Positions 28,514 to 36,649 of a DNA stretch of 43,911 nt are shown here, piece after piece. Under the pieces are notes generated by a model, which saw only the letters and a list, made by a program, of their open reading frames with translations, was not told the origin of the DNA and made no database searches. A program made the position numbers and the translations under genes. Source of the stretch: Candidatus Pelagibacter communis (lineage in GTDB: Bacteria > Pseudomonadota > Alphaproteobacteria > Pelagibacterales > Pelagibacteraceae); contig NZ_CVSH01000049.1 in assembly GCF_001179965.1 (NCBI RefSeq), positions 1 to 43,911 on the forward strand, given 5' to 3'. Numbering within the stretch: position 1 is the stretch's first letter; every line of letters begins with the position of its first letter.

Positions 28514-28517
28514 TAAT
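28489..28517 (+). promoter_or_regulatory. Near-consensus sigma70 promoter of ccrM containing the GANTC palindrome
   Basis: TTGACG at 28489-28494 (5/6) and TCTAAT at 28512-28517 (5/6) are separated by exactly 17 nt. The GANTC inverted repeat at 28497-28513 fills the spacer and enters the first two bases of the -10. A start site about 7 nt further on would leave a leader of only about 6 nt before the ATG. The repeat could alternatively act as a weak terminator hairpin for rnhB (it is followed by TTTTT). Confidence 0.6.
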
Positions 28518-28529
28518 AAGTTTTTAAAA

Positions 28530-29606
28530 ATGATCGATAATAAATTAAAAAATAAAATTGTTAATGGAAACAGTATTAAAGAACTAAAAAAAATTCCAAG
28601 CGAAAGTTTTGATTTAATTTTTGCGGATCCACCTTACAATTTACAATTACGAAATAATTTAATTAGACCAGATAGATCAAAAGTAAATGCTGTAAACGAT
28701 AAATGGGATCAATTTGAAAGTTTCAAAACATACGATGATTTTACTTATACTTGGCTTAGTGAGTGTAAAAGAGTTTTAAAAAAAAATGGAGCAATTTGGG
28801 TGATTGGAAGTTACCATAATATATTCAGAGTTGGTACAGCAATTCAAAACCTAGGTTTTTGGATTTTAAATGATGTTATATGGAATAAAAAAAATCCAAT
28901 GCCAAACTTTAGAGGCACACGTTTTACCAATGCGCATGAAACTTTGATTTGGGCTTCAAAATCTGAAAAATCAAAATATACTTTTAATTATCAGTCTTTA
29001 AAATGCTTAAACGATGATATTCAAATGAGATCTAATTGGGATTTACCCATTTGTAGTGGTACTGAAAGACTAAAAAAAAATGGAAAGAAAATACACTCAA
29101 CACAAAAACCTGAAGCTTTATTACATAGAATTTTATTAGCAACCTCAAATAAAAGCGATTATATCTTAGATCCTTTTTTAGGATCTGGAACAACAGCTGC
29201 AGTTTCAAAAAAATTAGGAAGGAATTATTTTGGCATAGAAAAAGATAAAAATTACTGCAAGGCTGCAGAACAAAGATTAAGTGAAACAAAACCTATTGAA
29301 GATGATTATTTAGATACACTCCAAAATAATAGATCTAAACCGAGAATACCTTTTGGCTCGTTAGTTGAATTGGGAATAATTAAACCGGGAACTACTATTT
29401 TTGATAATAAAAAGAAAATTAGCGCAAAAATCATGGTCGATGGTAGTATAAAACATGCTCAAACTGAGGGATCAATCCATAAAGTAGCAGCAACAATTTT
29501 AGGTGCTGAAAGTTGTAATGGTTGGACATTTTGGCACTACAATAGAAACGGATCCATTTTTCCTATTGATAATTTAAGAGATCGATTTTTAAAAAACAAA
29601 ATTTAA
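28530..29606 (+). CDS. ccrM: Adenine-specific DNA methyltransferase CcrM (GANTC family)
   Basis: A 358-residue beta-class N6-adenine methyltransferase. The catalytic DPPYNL is near residue 33, and the SAM-binding motif I LDPFLGSGTTAAVSKKLGR comes later, which is the beta order. The C-terminal about 90 residues (LVELGIIKPGTTIF to GWTFWHYNRNGS) form the RAMA domain found in CcrM. Family members methylate GANTC and in Caulobacter coordinate replication with gene expression. No restriction endonuclease is nearby, which fits an orphan cell-cycle methylase. Four GANTC sites lie directly upstream. Confidence 0.93.
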   Translation: MIDNKLKNKIVNGNSIKELKKIPSESFDLIFADPPYNLQLRNNLIRPDRSKVNAVNDKWDQFESFKTYDDFTYTWLSECKRVLKKNGAIWVIGSYHNIFRVGTAIQNLGFWILNDVIWNKKNPMPNFRGTRFTNAHETLIWASKSEKSKYTFNYQSLKCLNDDIQMRSNWDLPICSGTERLKKNGKKIHSTQKPEALLHRILLATSNKSDYILDPFLGSGTTAAVSKKLGRNYFGIEKDKNYCKAAEQRLSETKPIEDDYLDTLQNNRSKPRIPFGSLVELGIIKPGTTIFDNKKKISAKIMVDGSIKHAQTEGSIHKVAATILGAESCNGWTFWHYNRNGSIFPIDNLRDRFLKNKI

Positions 29607-29615
29607 TTTCAAAAT

Positions 29616-30758
29616 TTATCTGTAAATTTTACCAAGATAGTTTTCTAAAAACTTTTTATTTTTAACTAATTTTTTTAAAAAAATATTTCTTAAAAAAATT
29701 GTTAAAGGGTTAGATAAATGAAATATAAATTGGTTGATTTTTGATCTTTTATTCACCATTTTTATTTTTTTTACTCTCTCCTCAAAAAAACTATTTTCTG
29801 TATTGCTATCTATTTTTTTAAATAATTCATAAGCTCCCTCTATCGATTGAGAAGCACCTTGTGCAAATGATGGGGGGAAAGCAAAAAAAGCATCTCCAAT
29901 TGGGTAAATGTTATTTTTCTTAATTTCAAAAAAATGATCGGTTACGAATACTGGAAATATTTTTAGTTGTTTAATTTCATCAAAAAATTTCTTACTTTCT
30001 TGAGGTATATTTTTTAAAACTTTTTTTATAAAAGCGTTATCATTAAATAATGAATAATTCTTAAGCTCTTCGTCTGAAAGCTTGTATTTCATAATAGCTA
30101 TAAAATTTAAATCACCATCTGGATTTAGTGGATAAATAACGTGGTGAAAATCAGAACCGAAGAATAAGGAAATATTTTTTTTATCAATAATATTTGAGGA
30201 ATTAGGGATCATCCCTCTTATAGCTAAAGTATTATTATATCTTGGTTTAGTATTATTATTTGAAATAAGATTTTTACTCTTTGAAAAAACTCCGTCTGAA
30301 ATTATCAAATAATCGCACTCAAAAGTTTCATTATTTTCAAAAGTTAAATGAATTTTTTCATTTTGTTGGTCTATCTTTGAAATACTGTGGTTAGTTTTTA
30401 TTAAATCCTGAATTTTATCTTTTAGGAAATTTACTAAATCTGATCGTTTAAGTGTTGTATATTTACAATCATGTGAATTGAAATCAGAAATATATAGATC
30501 ACAAAACCTATCCTGGCTTTTATTTGAATAAAAAATTATTTTATCAGGATTAAACTTTTTATCATTTTGAAATTTATGAAATTCGATTTTATTTAAAAGT
30601 CTAACACTATTGACTGATAATTGAATTCCATACCCCTCATCTAAATTAATTAATTTGTCTTTTTCAAAAATTTTAATTTCATAATTTGAATTATTTTTAA
30701 AAAGATTTGCAATAAATAATCCTGAAATTCCTGCTCCAATAATTGCAACTTTTTTCAT
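29616..30758 (-). CDS. FAD-dependent monooxygenase (UbiH/aromatic hydroxylase superfamily)
   Basis: A 380-residue flavoprotein. The N-terminal Rossmann motif is VAIIGAGISGLFIA, followed by an acidic residue at the end of strand 2 (IFEKD). The second FAD block is YPIGDAFFAFPPSFAQGASQSIEGA, and the DG motif is LIISDGVFSKS. This is the pattern of class A flavin hydroxylases (UbiH, salicylate hydroxylase, zeaxanthin epoxidase). The substrate cannot be told; a role in ubiquinone or aromatic metabolism is one possibility. Its start codon overlaps the mutY stop. Confidence 0.8.
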   Translation of the reverse strand: MKKVAIIGAGISGLFIANLFKNNSNYEIKIFEKDKLINLDEGYGIQLSVNSVRLLNKIEFHKFQNDKKFNPDKIIFYSNKSQDRFCDLYISDFNSHDCKYTTLKRSDLVNFLKDKIQDLIKTNHSISKIDQQNEKIHLTFENNETFECDYLIISDGVFSKSKNLISNNNTKPRYNNTLAIRGMIPNSSNIIDKKNISLFFGSDFHHVIYPLNPDGDLNFIAIMKYKLSDEELKNYSLFNDNAFIKKVLKNIPQESKKFFDEIKQLKIFPVFVTDHFFEIKKNNIYPIGDAFFAFPPSFAQGASQSIEGAYELFKKIDSNTENSFFEERVKKIKMVNKRSKINQFIFHLSNPLTIFLRNIFLKKLVKNKKFLENYLGKIYR

Positions 30759-31738
30759 TAGTTGCTCTCTAAATATTGAACTATTTTTTTTGTAAAGGTT
30801 GGCAGCAGATAATTATCAAGTTTTTTTTGATCTATCCAATTAGAAGATGGAAAGTCCTCATGATTTTTTTTATATTGAATTTTAATATTCATGTTCATAT
30901 TCGAAATTTTAAAATTTAGATTTTCATTAAAATTTTTTGGTTTAGCAACCTCCTCCATAGGAAATATATTAAGATTCTTTAAAAAATTAAATTTTGTATT
31001 CTTTATAAGAAGATATTTTTTATCCCTCTTGTAAACTTTTAAAATAAAATATTTGTTTACATTTTTTTTATTTTTCTTTGTTAATCCAAAATCCTGTTTT
31101 TTAAAAGATTTACATTTTTTTTGGATAGGGCATTGATTACATAAAGGATTACTTGGTTTACAAATAAGTGCACCTATTTCCATAAGAGCCTGTGCATAAT
31201 CACTAGATCTATTGGACTTGCCAAAAATAGATTTTTTTTGCGCGAGATTTTCTTTCTTAATTTCACTTTCTTTTTTTAAATATAGATATCTTTTCAAAAC
31301 TCTTTCTATATTTCCATCTAGTGGTATGTACGGTTCATTAAAAGCAATGGCAAGTATTGCGCTAGCAGTGTAATTACCAATACCTGGCAATGCTTTTAAA
31401 TCTTCAAAATTATTAGGTATCTCTCCTTTATGCTTCTTAAGTATAATTTGTGCAGTTTTTTTAAGATTTCTGGCTCTTGAATAGTAACCTAGGCCTTGCC
31501 AACATTTCATTAACCTTTTGTTATTTACTTTTGCTAGTTTTTCTAAATTAGGAATTAATCTTACAAAATTATTAAAGTAAGGAATCACAGTCTTAACCTG
31601 TGTTTGTTGCAACATAAACTCACTAACAATTATAAAATATTGTTTTTGTTTTTTTGAAAGATGGCTTCTCCATGGTAACTTTCTCTTATTATTATCGTAC
31701 CAATAGAGAATTTTTTTTGATAAGCTATCTTTCTTCAT
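30758..31738 (-). CDS. mutY: Adenine DNA glycosylase MutY
   Basis: A 326-residue base-excision enzyme removing adenine opposite 8-oxoguanine. It has EFMLQQTQVKTV (catalytic Glu and intercalating Gln), the helix-hairpin-helix LPGIGNYTASAILAIAF followed by the catalytic Asp in PLDGNIERVL, and a 4Fe-4S site of spacing C-x6-C-x2-C-x5-C (CKPSNPLCNQCPIQKKC). A short C-terminal Nudix-like domain reads the 8-oxoguanine. The start codon abuts that of the divergent dciA-like gene with no base between. Confidence 0.95.
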   Translation of the reverse strand: MKKDSLSKKILYWYDNNKRKLPWRSHLSKKQKQYFIIVSEFMLQQTQVKTVIPYFNNFVRLIPNLEKLAKVNNKRLMKCWQGLGYYSRARNLKKTAQIILKKHKGEIPNNFEDLKALPGIGNYTASAILAIAFNEPYIPLDGNIERVLKRYLYLKKESEIKKENLAQKKSIFGKSNRSSDYAQALMEIGALICKPSNPLCNQCPIQKKCKSFKKQDFGLTKKNKKNVNKYFILKVYKRDKKYLLIKNTKFNFLKNLNIFPMEEVAKPKNFNENLNFKISNMNMNIKIQYKKNHEDFPSSNWIDQKKLDNYLLPTFTKKIVQYLESN

Positions 31739-32221
31739 ATGAAATTAAAATCTTATAGTAAGCAACGAACGAGGTCCGTTCAAGGATTAAGATCTTTCAA
31801 GGATACATTGCCACTAAAAGTTAGAGGAATTTTAAAAAAAAAAGGACGCATATACTCTGAGTTGTTAGATAACTGGAGGCATATTGTAGGAAACGACTTA
31901 TTTAAAATTTGTTATCCAAAATCATTTAAAAGTGAAAATAAATTCAGAGGAAGTCTTTTAGAAATAATGGTTAAAAGAGGACATGAGGTAGATTTGGAAT
32001 ATTCCAAAAAAATAATAATCGAAAAGGTAAATAAATATTTTGAACAAAATATTCTTAAAAATATAAAGCTCATTACATTTGAGGGTGTGAATGATAAATT
32101 TAAAATAAAACATAACGACAATGTGACAAAAAGTGAGTATACAAAAAAAATATCAAATATTAAAAATGATAAGATTAAAAATTCTTTATTAGAGATGAGT
32201 AAATATTTTAAAAAAATATGA
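31739..32221 (+). CDS. DUF721 / DciA-like protein
   Basis: A 160-residue basic protein. The core LLDNWRHIVGNDLFKICYPKSF followed by a beta-strand region with LLEIMVKRGHEVDLEYSK and INKYF-like sequence matches DUF721, whose member DciA loads or recruits the replicative helicase DnaB in bacteria lacking DnaC. The first about 30 residues are rich in Arg and Ser. It shares ATGA with the following thiol oxidoreductase gene. The order mutY-DUF721-dsbA-smc recurs in alphaproteobacteria. Confidence 0.8.
   Translation: MKLKSYSKQRTRSVQGLRSFKDTLPLKVRGILKKKGRIYSELLDNWRHIVGNDLFKICYPKSFKSENKFRGSLLEIMVKRGHEVDLEYSKKIIIEKVNKYFEQNILKNIKLITFEGVNDKFKIKHNDNVTKSEYTKKISNIKNDKIKNSLLEMSKYFKKI
31755..31783 (-). promoter_or_regulatory. 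Possible mutY promoter inside the divergent dciA-like gene
   Basis: On the minus strand TTGAAC (plus positions 31778-31783) precedes TACTAT (31755-31760) by 17 nt, each a 4/6 match, with the mutY ATG starting about 17 nt after the -10. It lies wholly within the coding sequence of the divergent neighbour, as the abutting start codons require. The evidence is weak because of the AT-rich background. Confidence 0.25.
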
Positions 32222-32796
32222 AAAAATTTATTTTTAAACTTTTTATAATATTATTTTTATCACCTATTGCTAATTCGTCTGAAATAAAAAAAATAGTTGA
32301 AGGTGATTTAAATGCTAAAATAAAAATAATTGTTTACGAATCTCTAACTTGTAGTCATTGCGCAAACTTTCACAAAGATGTCTACCCTGAATTAAAAAAT
32401 GAATTTATTGATACTGGGTTAGCATCAATAGAATTTAGAAATTTTCCACTTGATATGGCTGCTTTCAATGCAGCAAAGATTGCACACTGTAAGAATGATG
32501 GAAATTCAGAAATTCTTCATTTCTTATATGCTAATCAAAGTAAATGGGTTAAAGGTAAAGATCTTAGTGAGTTTAATCAGAATTTACGTGATTTAGTTAA
32601 AGATCAAAATTTTAATATTAATATTGATAAATGTTTGAATAATAAAGAAATGGAAGATCATATTCTTTCAGATCGAATCGAGGGAGTTAAGGAATTTCAA
32701 ATAAATTCAACTCCTACTATTATTATTAATAATAAAAAATTTGAAAAAAGCCTTACATTTAAAAATTTAAAAAAATACTTACAAAAAATGATATAA
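32218..32796 (+). CDS. DsbA-like periplasmic thiol:disulfide oxidoreductase
   Basis: A 192-residue thioredoxin-fold protein with a signal peptide (FIFKLFIILFLSPIANS). The redox motif CSHC is in YESLTCSHCANFHKDV at about residues 45-60, and a cis-proline is in NSTPTIIIN near the C-terminus. The alpha-helical insertion places it in the DsbA/thioredoxin_4 group, which oxidises or shuffles disulfides in exported proteins. Its location between dciA-like and smc genes is a conserved neighbourhood rather than a functional clue. Confidence 0.88.
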   Translation: MKKFIFKLFIILFLSPIANSSEIKKIVEGDLNAKIKIIVYESLTCSHCANFHKDVYPELKNEFIDTGLASIEFRNFPLDMAAFNAAKIAHCKNDGNSEILHFLYANQSKWVKGKDLSEFNQNLRDLVKDQNFNINIDKCLNNKEMEDHILSDRIEGVKEFQINSTPTIIINNKKFEKSLTFKNLKKYLQKMI

Positions 32797-32803
32797 GCAT
32801 TTA

Positions 32804-35377
32804 ATGGAGTTTAAAAAAATTCAATTAAATGGTTTTAAATCGTTTGCCGAAAAAACAACCTTTATTATTGAAGATGGTTTAACTGGAATTGTGGGACCAA
32901 ACGGATGTGGAAAATCTAATATCGTTGAGTCATTAAGATGGTGCATGGGTGAAACCTCAGCAAAAAGTATGAGGGGATCAGGAATGGAAGACGTAATTTT
33001 TTCTGGAACATCAAATAAACCATCAAAGAATATTGCAGAAGTTACAATTAATATTTCAAACGAAAATAAAGATGGTCCAATACAATATAAAAATTTAGAA
33101 AATATAGAAATTAGAAGAAAAATAGAGAAAGATAAGGGATCAAAGTTTTACATTAATGGTAAGGAGGTAAGAGCAAAAGATGCCCAAATGTTTTTTGCAG
33201 ATCTGTCCACAGGTGCGCATTCTCCTTCAATTATTAGCCAAGGCAGAATTGGGGCTTTAGTAACTGCAAAGCCAACTGATAGACGAGCGGTTTTAGAGGA
33301 GGCAGCAGGTATTGCGGGTCTGCATGTAAGAAGACATGAAGCAGAATTAAGACTTGGTGCAGCAGAAAATAATTTAAAACGTGCAGATGAGCTAAGAAGG
33401 CAGCAAGAAAGACAATTACTTAATCTTAAAAAGCAAGCTGAGGAGGCCACAAAATATAAAACTATATCTGAAGAAATTAAAAAGATTGAAGCCGGACTAT
33501 ATTATTTAAGACTTAGGGATATTGATCATGAAATAAAACTAGAAAATGAAATCAATGAAGAAGCAGACAGTGAAGTACAAAAGTTTAATGATAAAATAAA
33601 CGAATTAGAAAATAAAATCCAGGAAGAAACCAATAGAGTTAATCCAGTAAGAGATAAAAATTATGAGATTTTATCAAAAGTTCAAAGACTTAACTTGGAG
33701 CTTAAAAGCTTGGATGATGAGAATGATAGAATTGAAAAAGAAATTGAAAATATAAAAAGTTCTCTAAAAACTATTGAGGAAGATACAGATAGAGAAAAAA
33801 GTATAATTATTGATGCCAATTCAAACGAGAAAAGACTAAAAGAGGAAAAGCAAGAATTAATAGAAATTGACTCAAAATATTATGATACTGAAAAACAATC
33901 TAATGCTGACCTAGAAGTTGCCAAAAATGATCTAAAGAATGAACAAGAAAAAGTTGATAATCTTTTAAAAAATTTTAGCTCTGAAAGCTTAAAAAAAAAT
34001 CTTCATACGATAAATGAGGTGAAATCTAATATCGATAAAATTATTCAATTACTAAACTCTAACAATAGTTCTGAAGCATTAGTTGTGCTTGAAACATGCA
34101 AAACAACTTTAAATTTTCTAGTACAAACTATTAATGAAAATGACGACAATAAAAAAATATCAGATATAAGCTCAAAAAACGAAACAATAAAAAAACTTCA
34201 AGAAGTTTACGCAGATATTTATAGTAAAAATCAAAATCTTAAAAAAGAATCCATCAAGAGAAGTGAAAGAGTTAAAACTATTGATAAAGAAATTGATAGC
34301 TGGAGAAATCTTTTAAAAAATTCAGAAAAAATGGTTCAAGAATTAAGGGAGAGAAAAAATAAATTAAATTTTAAATTTACCGAACTAGAAAAACAACCCC
34401 AATCACAAGCAGAAAAAAAGGGACAAATTTCTGAAAACCTAAGATTATCCGAAAATGAAAAAAATGAGAATGAAACTTTAATTGAGGAAATTGATAAAAA
34501 AATAAATGATCTCAGGGAGGAATTGGATAAAATTAAAGAAAGCTCAATTGAAATAAGAGAAAGAAAGGCAAGTTCTGGTGCAACAATTGAAGGACTAAAT
34601 AAAAGAAGAAATGATTTATTAGAAAGAATAGATACTGAGCTGAACTTAAACGAAAATAATATTCTTGAATATTCTAATTTAGATAAAGAGGAAGAATTTC
34701 CTGATGCCGTTTCTCAGGAAGAAATGCTCGATGAAAAAAAACGGGAAAGGGAAAAACTTGGATCAGTAAATTTAAGAGCAGATGAGGAAACAACAAAATA
34801 TGAAACTGAAATTAAAAAAATGGAAACAGATAGACAAGACCTTGTTCAAGCAATTACAAAGCTGAAAGAAAGCATAAATGAACTTAATCAAAAAGGTCGA
34901 GAACGACTTCTTGAGGCATTTGAGAGAGTGAATAGAAAATTTAATGAAGTTTACACAAAACTTTTTAACGGAGGTAATGCGAAGCTTGAGCTTGTAGACT
35001 CTGATGATCCGTTAGATGCAGGTTTGGAAATGCTAGTTAGTCCTCCTGGGAAAAGGCTTCAATCGATAACACTTTTATCAGGAGGTGAGCAAGCATTGAC
35101 TGCACTATCTCTGATATTCGCAGTTTTTTTATCTAACCCTTCCCCTATATGTGTCTTGGACGAGGTTGATGCTCCACTAGATGATGCCAATGTAACAAGA
35201 TTCTGCAATTTATTAGATGAATTAACAAAAATAACTCAGACACGGTTTATAATAGTAACACACCATGCATTAACAATGTCAAAGATGAATAAGTTATATG
35301 GAGTTACTATGCCTGAAAAAGGAATAAGTCAGTTAGTTGCTGTTGATCTTCAAAAAGCAGAGAGCATGGTTGCTTGA
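32804..35377 (+). CDS. smc: Chromosome segregation protein SMC, short form without an obvious hinge
   Basis: An 857-residue ABC-type ATPase. The Walker A GPNGCGKS is at residues 31-38 within the typical FKSFAEKTTFIIEDGLTGIVGP head, the signature LSGGEQ is at about 758-763, and Walker B is VLDEVDAPLD near 785. Between the heads are two Glu/Lys-rich coiled-coil arms meeting at about residues 396-445. That apex is a short helical segment (around NSNNSSEALVVLETCKTTL) instead of the globular hinge with conserved glycines. Full bacterial SMCs are about 1150-1190 residues. The gene is intact, with no frameshift visible. Confidence 0.9.
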   Translation: MEFKKIQLNGFKSFAEKTTFIIEDGLTGIVGPNGCGKSNIVESLRWCMGETSAKSMRGSGMEDVIFSGTSNKPSKNIAEVTINISNENKDGPIQYKNLENIEIRRKIEKDKGSKFYINGKEVRAKDAQMFFADLSTGAHSPSIISQGRIGALVTAKPTDRRAVLEEAAGIAGLHVRRHEAELRLGAAENNLKRADELRRQQERQLLNLKKQAEEATKYKTISEEIKKIEAGLYYLRLRDIDHEIKLENEINEEADSEVQKFNDKINELENKIQEETNRVNPVRDKNYEILSKVQRLNLELKSLDDENDRIEKEIENIKSSLKTIEEDTDREKSIIIDANSNEKRLKEEKQELIEIDSKYYDTEKQSNADLEVAKNDLKNEQEKVDNLLKNFSSESLKKNLHTINEVKSNIDKIIQLLNSNNSSEALVVLETCKTTLNFLVQTINENDDNKKISDISSKNETIKKLQEVYADIYSKNQNLKKESIKRSERVKTIDKEIDSWRNLLKNSEKMVQELRERKNKLNFKFTELEKQPQSQAEKKGQISENLRLSENEKNENETLIEEIDKKINDLREELDKIKESSIEIRERKASSGATIEGLNKRRNDLLERIDTELNLNENNILEYSNLDKEEEFPDAVSQEEMLDEKKREREKLGSVNLRADEETTKYETEIKKMETDRQDLVQAITKLKESINELNQKGRERLLEAFERVNRKFNEVYTKLFNGGNAKLELVDSDDPLDAGLEMLVSPPGKRLQSITLLSGGEQALTALSLIFAVFLSNPSPICVLDEVDAPLDDANVTRFCNLLDELTKITQTRFIIVTHHALTMSKMNKLYGVTMPEKGISQLVAVDLQKAESMVA

Positions 35378-35386
35378 TCAAGAAAA

Positions 35387-35665
35387 ATGTCTGATAAAAA
35401 ATTTAAAACTCGCCTTGAAATTGCAAAAAATAAAATATCAAGAAAAAGTAACGAAAATGCTGGAAATAAATCCTCAGTTTTAGGGATGGCTTTTAAAATG
35501 AGCACCGAATTTGTGGCCGCAGTAGCAGTAGGGACTATTATTGGGTTTATTTTTGACAATTGGTTTGGTACTAAACCATGGTTAATTTTAATATTTTTTT
35601 TTGTTGGTGTTGTGGCGGGAATTATGAACGTGATAAAATCTGCAAAAAACATGCAAATAAAGTAA
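35387..35665 (+). CDS. atpI: ATP synthase protein I (AtpI/AtpZ family)
   Basis: A 92-residue protein with a charged N-terminus of about 35 residues and two hydrophobic helices (EFVAAVAVGTIIGFIFDNWFG and PWLILIFFFVGVVAGIMNVI). The GFIFDNWFGTKPW block is typical of AtpI/AtpZ. Such proteins help c-ring assembly or Mg2+ entry but are not part of the final enzyme. It leads the Fo operon, 9 nt after smc and 4 nt before atpB. Confidence 0.88.
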   Translation: MSDKKFKTRLEIAKNKISRKSNENAGNKSSVLGMAFKMSTEFVAAVAVGTIIGFIFDNWFGTKPWLILIFFFVGVVAGIMNVIKSAKNMQIK

Positions 35666-35669
35666 ACTT

Positions 35670-36404
35670 ATGGCAGCAAATCCAATGACACAATTCGAGG
35701 TTTATCGAATTGGACCTGAAATAAAAATCAATCAAATCGATATATCTTTTACTAACGCTAGCTTGTTCATGATTATAAGTGCTTTGAGCATATTATTAAT
35801 TTTTAATTTAGGCTCCTCAAAAAAAAATATTATTCCAACCAAAATTCAACTTCTTGCAGAGCTTAGTTATAGTTTTATATCAAAAATGATAAGTGATACT
35901 GCTGGTAATAAAGGAAAACCATATTTTAACCTAATATTCTCTTTATTCATGTTTGTTCTTTTTTGTAATATGTTTGGTATGTTACCCTACTCTTTTACTG
36001 TAACGAGCCATATAATCGTAACTTTTTTTCTTGCAGCATTAATTTTTATTGGGGTCACTGTTATTGGGTTTATAAAACATGGCTTTGGATATTTAAAACT
36101 GTTTGTGCCGAGTGGAGTACCTTTAGTTCTTTTGCCATTAATAGTAGTTATTGAAATTATATCATATCTTAGCAGGCCTATAAGCTTATCGGTTCGTTTA
36201 TTTGCAAATATGATGGCTGGTCATACAATGATGAAGGTTTTTGGAAGTTTCGTAATAAGCCTTGGAATAGTTGGTGGTTGGCTTCCACTAAGTTTTTCGG
36301 TTGCCTTAACAGGTTTGGAGATATTAGTTGCTTTTCTTCAGGCTTATGTTTTTGCAATTTTAACATGCATATATTTAAATGATGCATTAAATTTACACCA
36401 TTAA
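35670..36404 (+). CDS. atpB: F-type ATP synthase subunit a
   Basis: A 244-residue membrane subunit forming the two proton half-channels. Five to six hydrophobic helices are visible. The essential Arg is in RPISLSVRLFANMMAGH, and the last helix carries AFLQAYVFAILTCIYLNDAL. The N-terminus (MTQFEVYRIGPEI) is alphaproteobacterial in style. The following 14-nt gap holds a strong ribosome-binding site for atpE. Confidence 0.96.
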   Translation: MAANPMTQFEVYRIGPEIKINQIDISFTNASLFMIISALSILLIFNLGSSKKNIIPTKIQLLAELSYSFISKMISDTAGNKGKPYFNLIFSLFMFVLFCNMFGMLPYSFTVTSHIIVTFFLAALIFIGVTVIGFIKHGFGYLKLFVPSGVPLVLLPLIVVIEIISYLSRPISLSVRLFANMMAGHTMMKVFGSFVISLGIVGGWLPLSFSVALTGLEILVAFLQAYVFAILTCIYLNDALNLHH

Positions 36405-36408
36405 CAAT

Positions 36409-36414
36409 AGGAGG
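36409..36414 (+). promoter_or_regulatory. Consensus Shine-Dalgarno site for atpE
   Basis: AGGAGG is placed 4 nt before the atpE ATG. It is the only perfect Shine-Dalgarno I found before a gene in this window, where most starts have none. It precedes the one subunit (c) required in many copies per complex, so it probably raises translation of atpE within the shared mRNA. Confidence 0.8.
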
Positions 36415-36418
36415 AATA

Positions 36419-36646
36419 ATGGAACTAGAAGCAGCAAAAATGATTGGCGCAGGATTGGCAGCCATTGCTCTTGCAGGTGCAGGAGTAGGTATAGGAATTA
36501 TTTTTGGTAATTACCTATCAGGCGCTATGAGAAATCCATCCGCAGCTCAAAAGCAATTTCCTAACTTACTTTTAGGATTTGCGTTAGCTGAAGCTACAGG
36601 ATTGTTTGGATTAGTAGTTGCGTTGATAATTTTATTTGCATTTTAA
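36419..36646 (+). CDS. atpE: F-type ATP synthase subunit c
   Basis: A 75-residue hairpin of two hydrophobic helices forming the rotor ring. The polar loop is GAMRNPSA, and the ion-carrying Glu is in FALAEATGLFGLV on helix 2. Helix 1 lacks the Gln of sodium-binding rings (GVGIGIIFGNYL), so proton specificity is expected. Very similar to alphaproteobacterial c subunits in both length and motif. Confidence 0.97.
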   Translation: MELEAAKMIGAGLAAIALAGAGVGIGIIFGNYLSGAMRNPSAAQKQFPNLLLGFALAEATGLFGLVVALIILFAF

Positions 36647-36649
36647 TTA

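Noticed and set aside
28497-28527. Inverted repeat plus T-run as an intrinsic terminator of rnhB
   Set aside because: The stem is only 7 bp with few G-C pairs and the T-run starts several bases after it; the GANTC content and promoter hexamers explain the repeat better. Kept only as an alternative.
33148-33450. Minus-strand 100-codon frame in smc with many Cys and Ser
   Set aside because: It is antisense to the conserved SMC head; its composition follows from Ala/Glu/Arg codons on the real strand.
35350-35652. Minus-strand 100-codon frame opposite atpI
   Set aside because: It is a shadow of atpI and the smc end, without conserved features.
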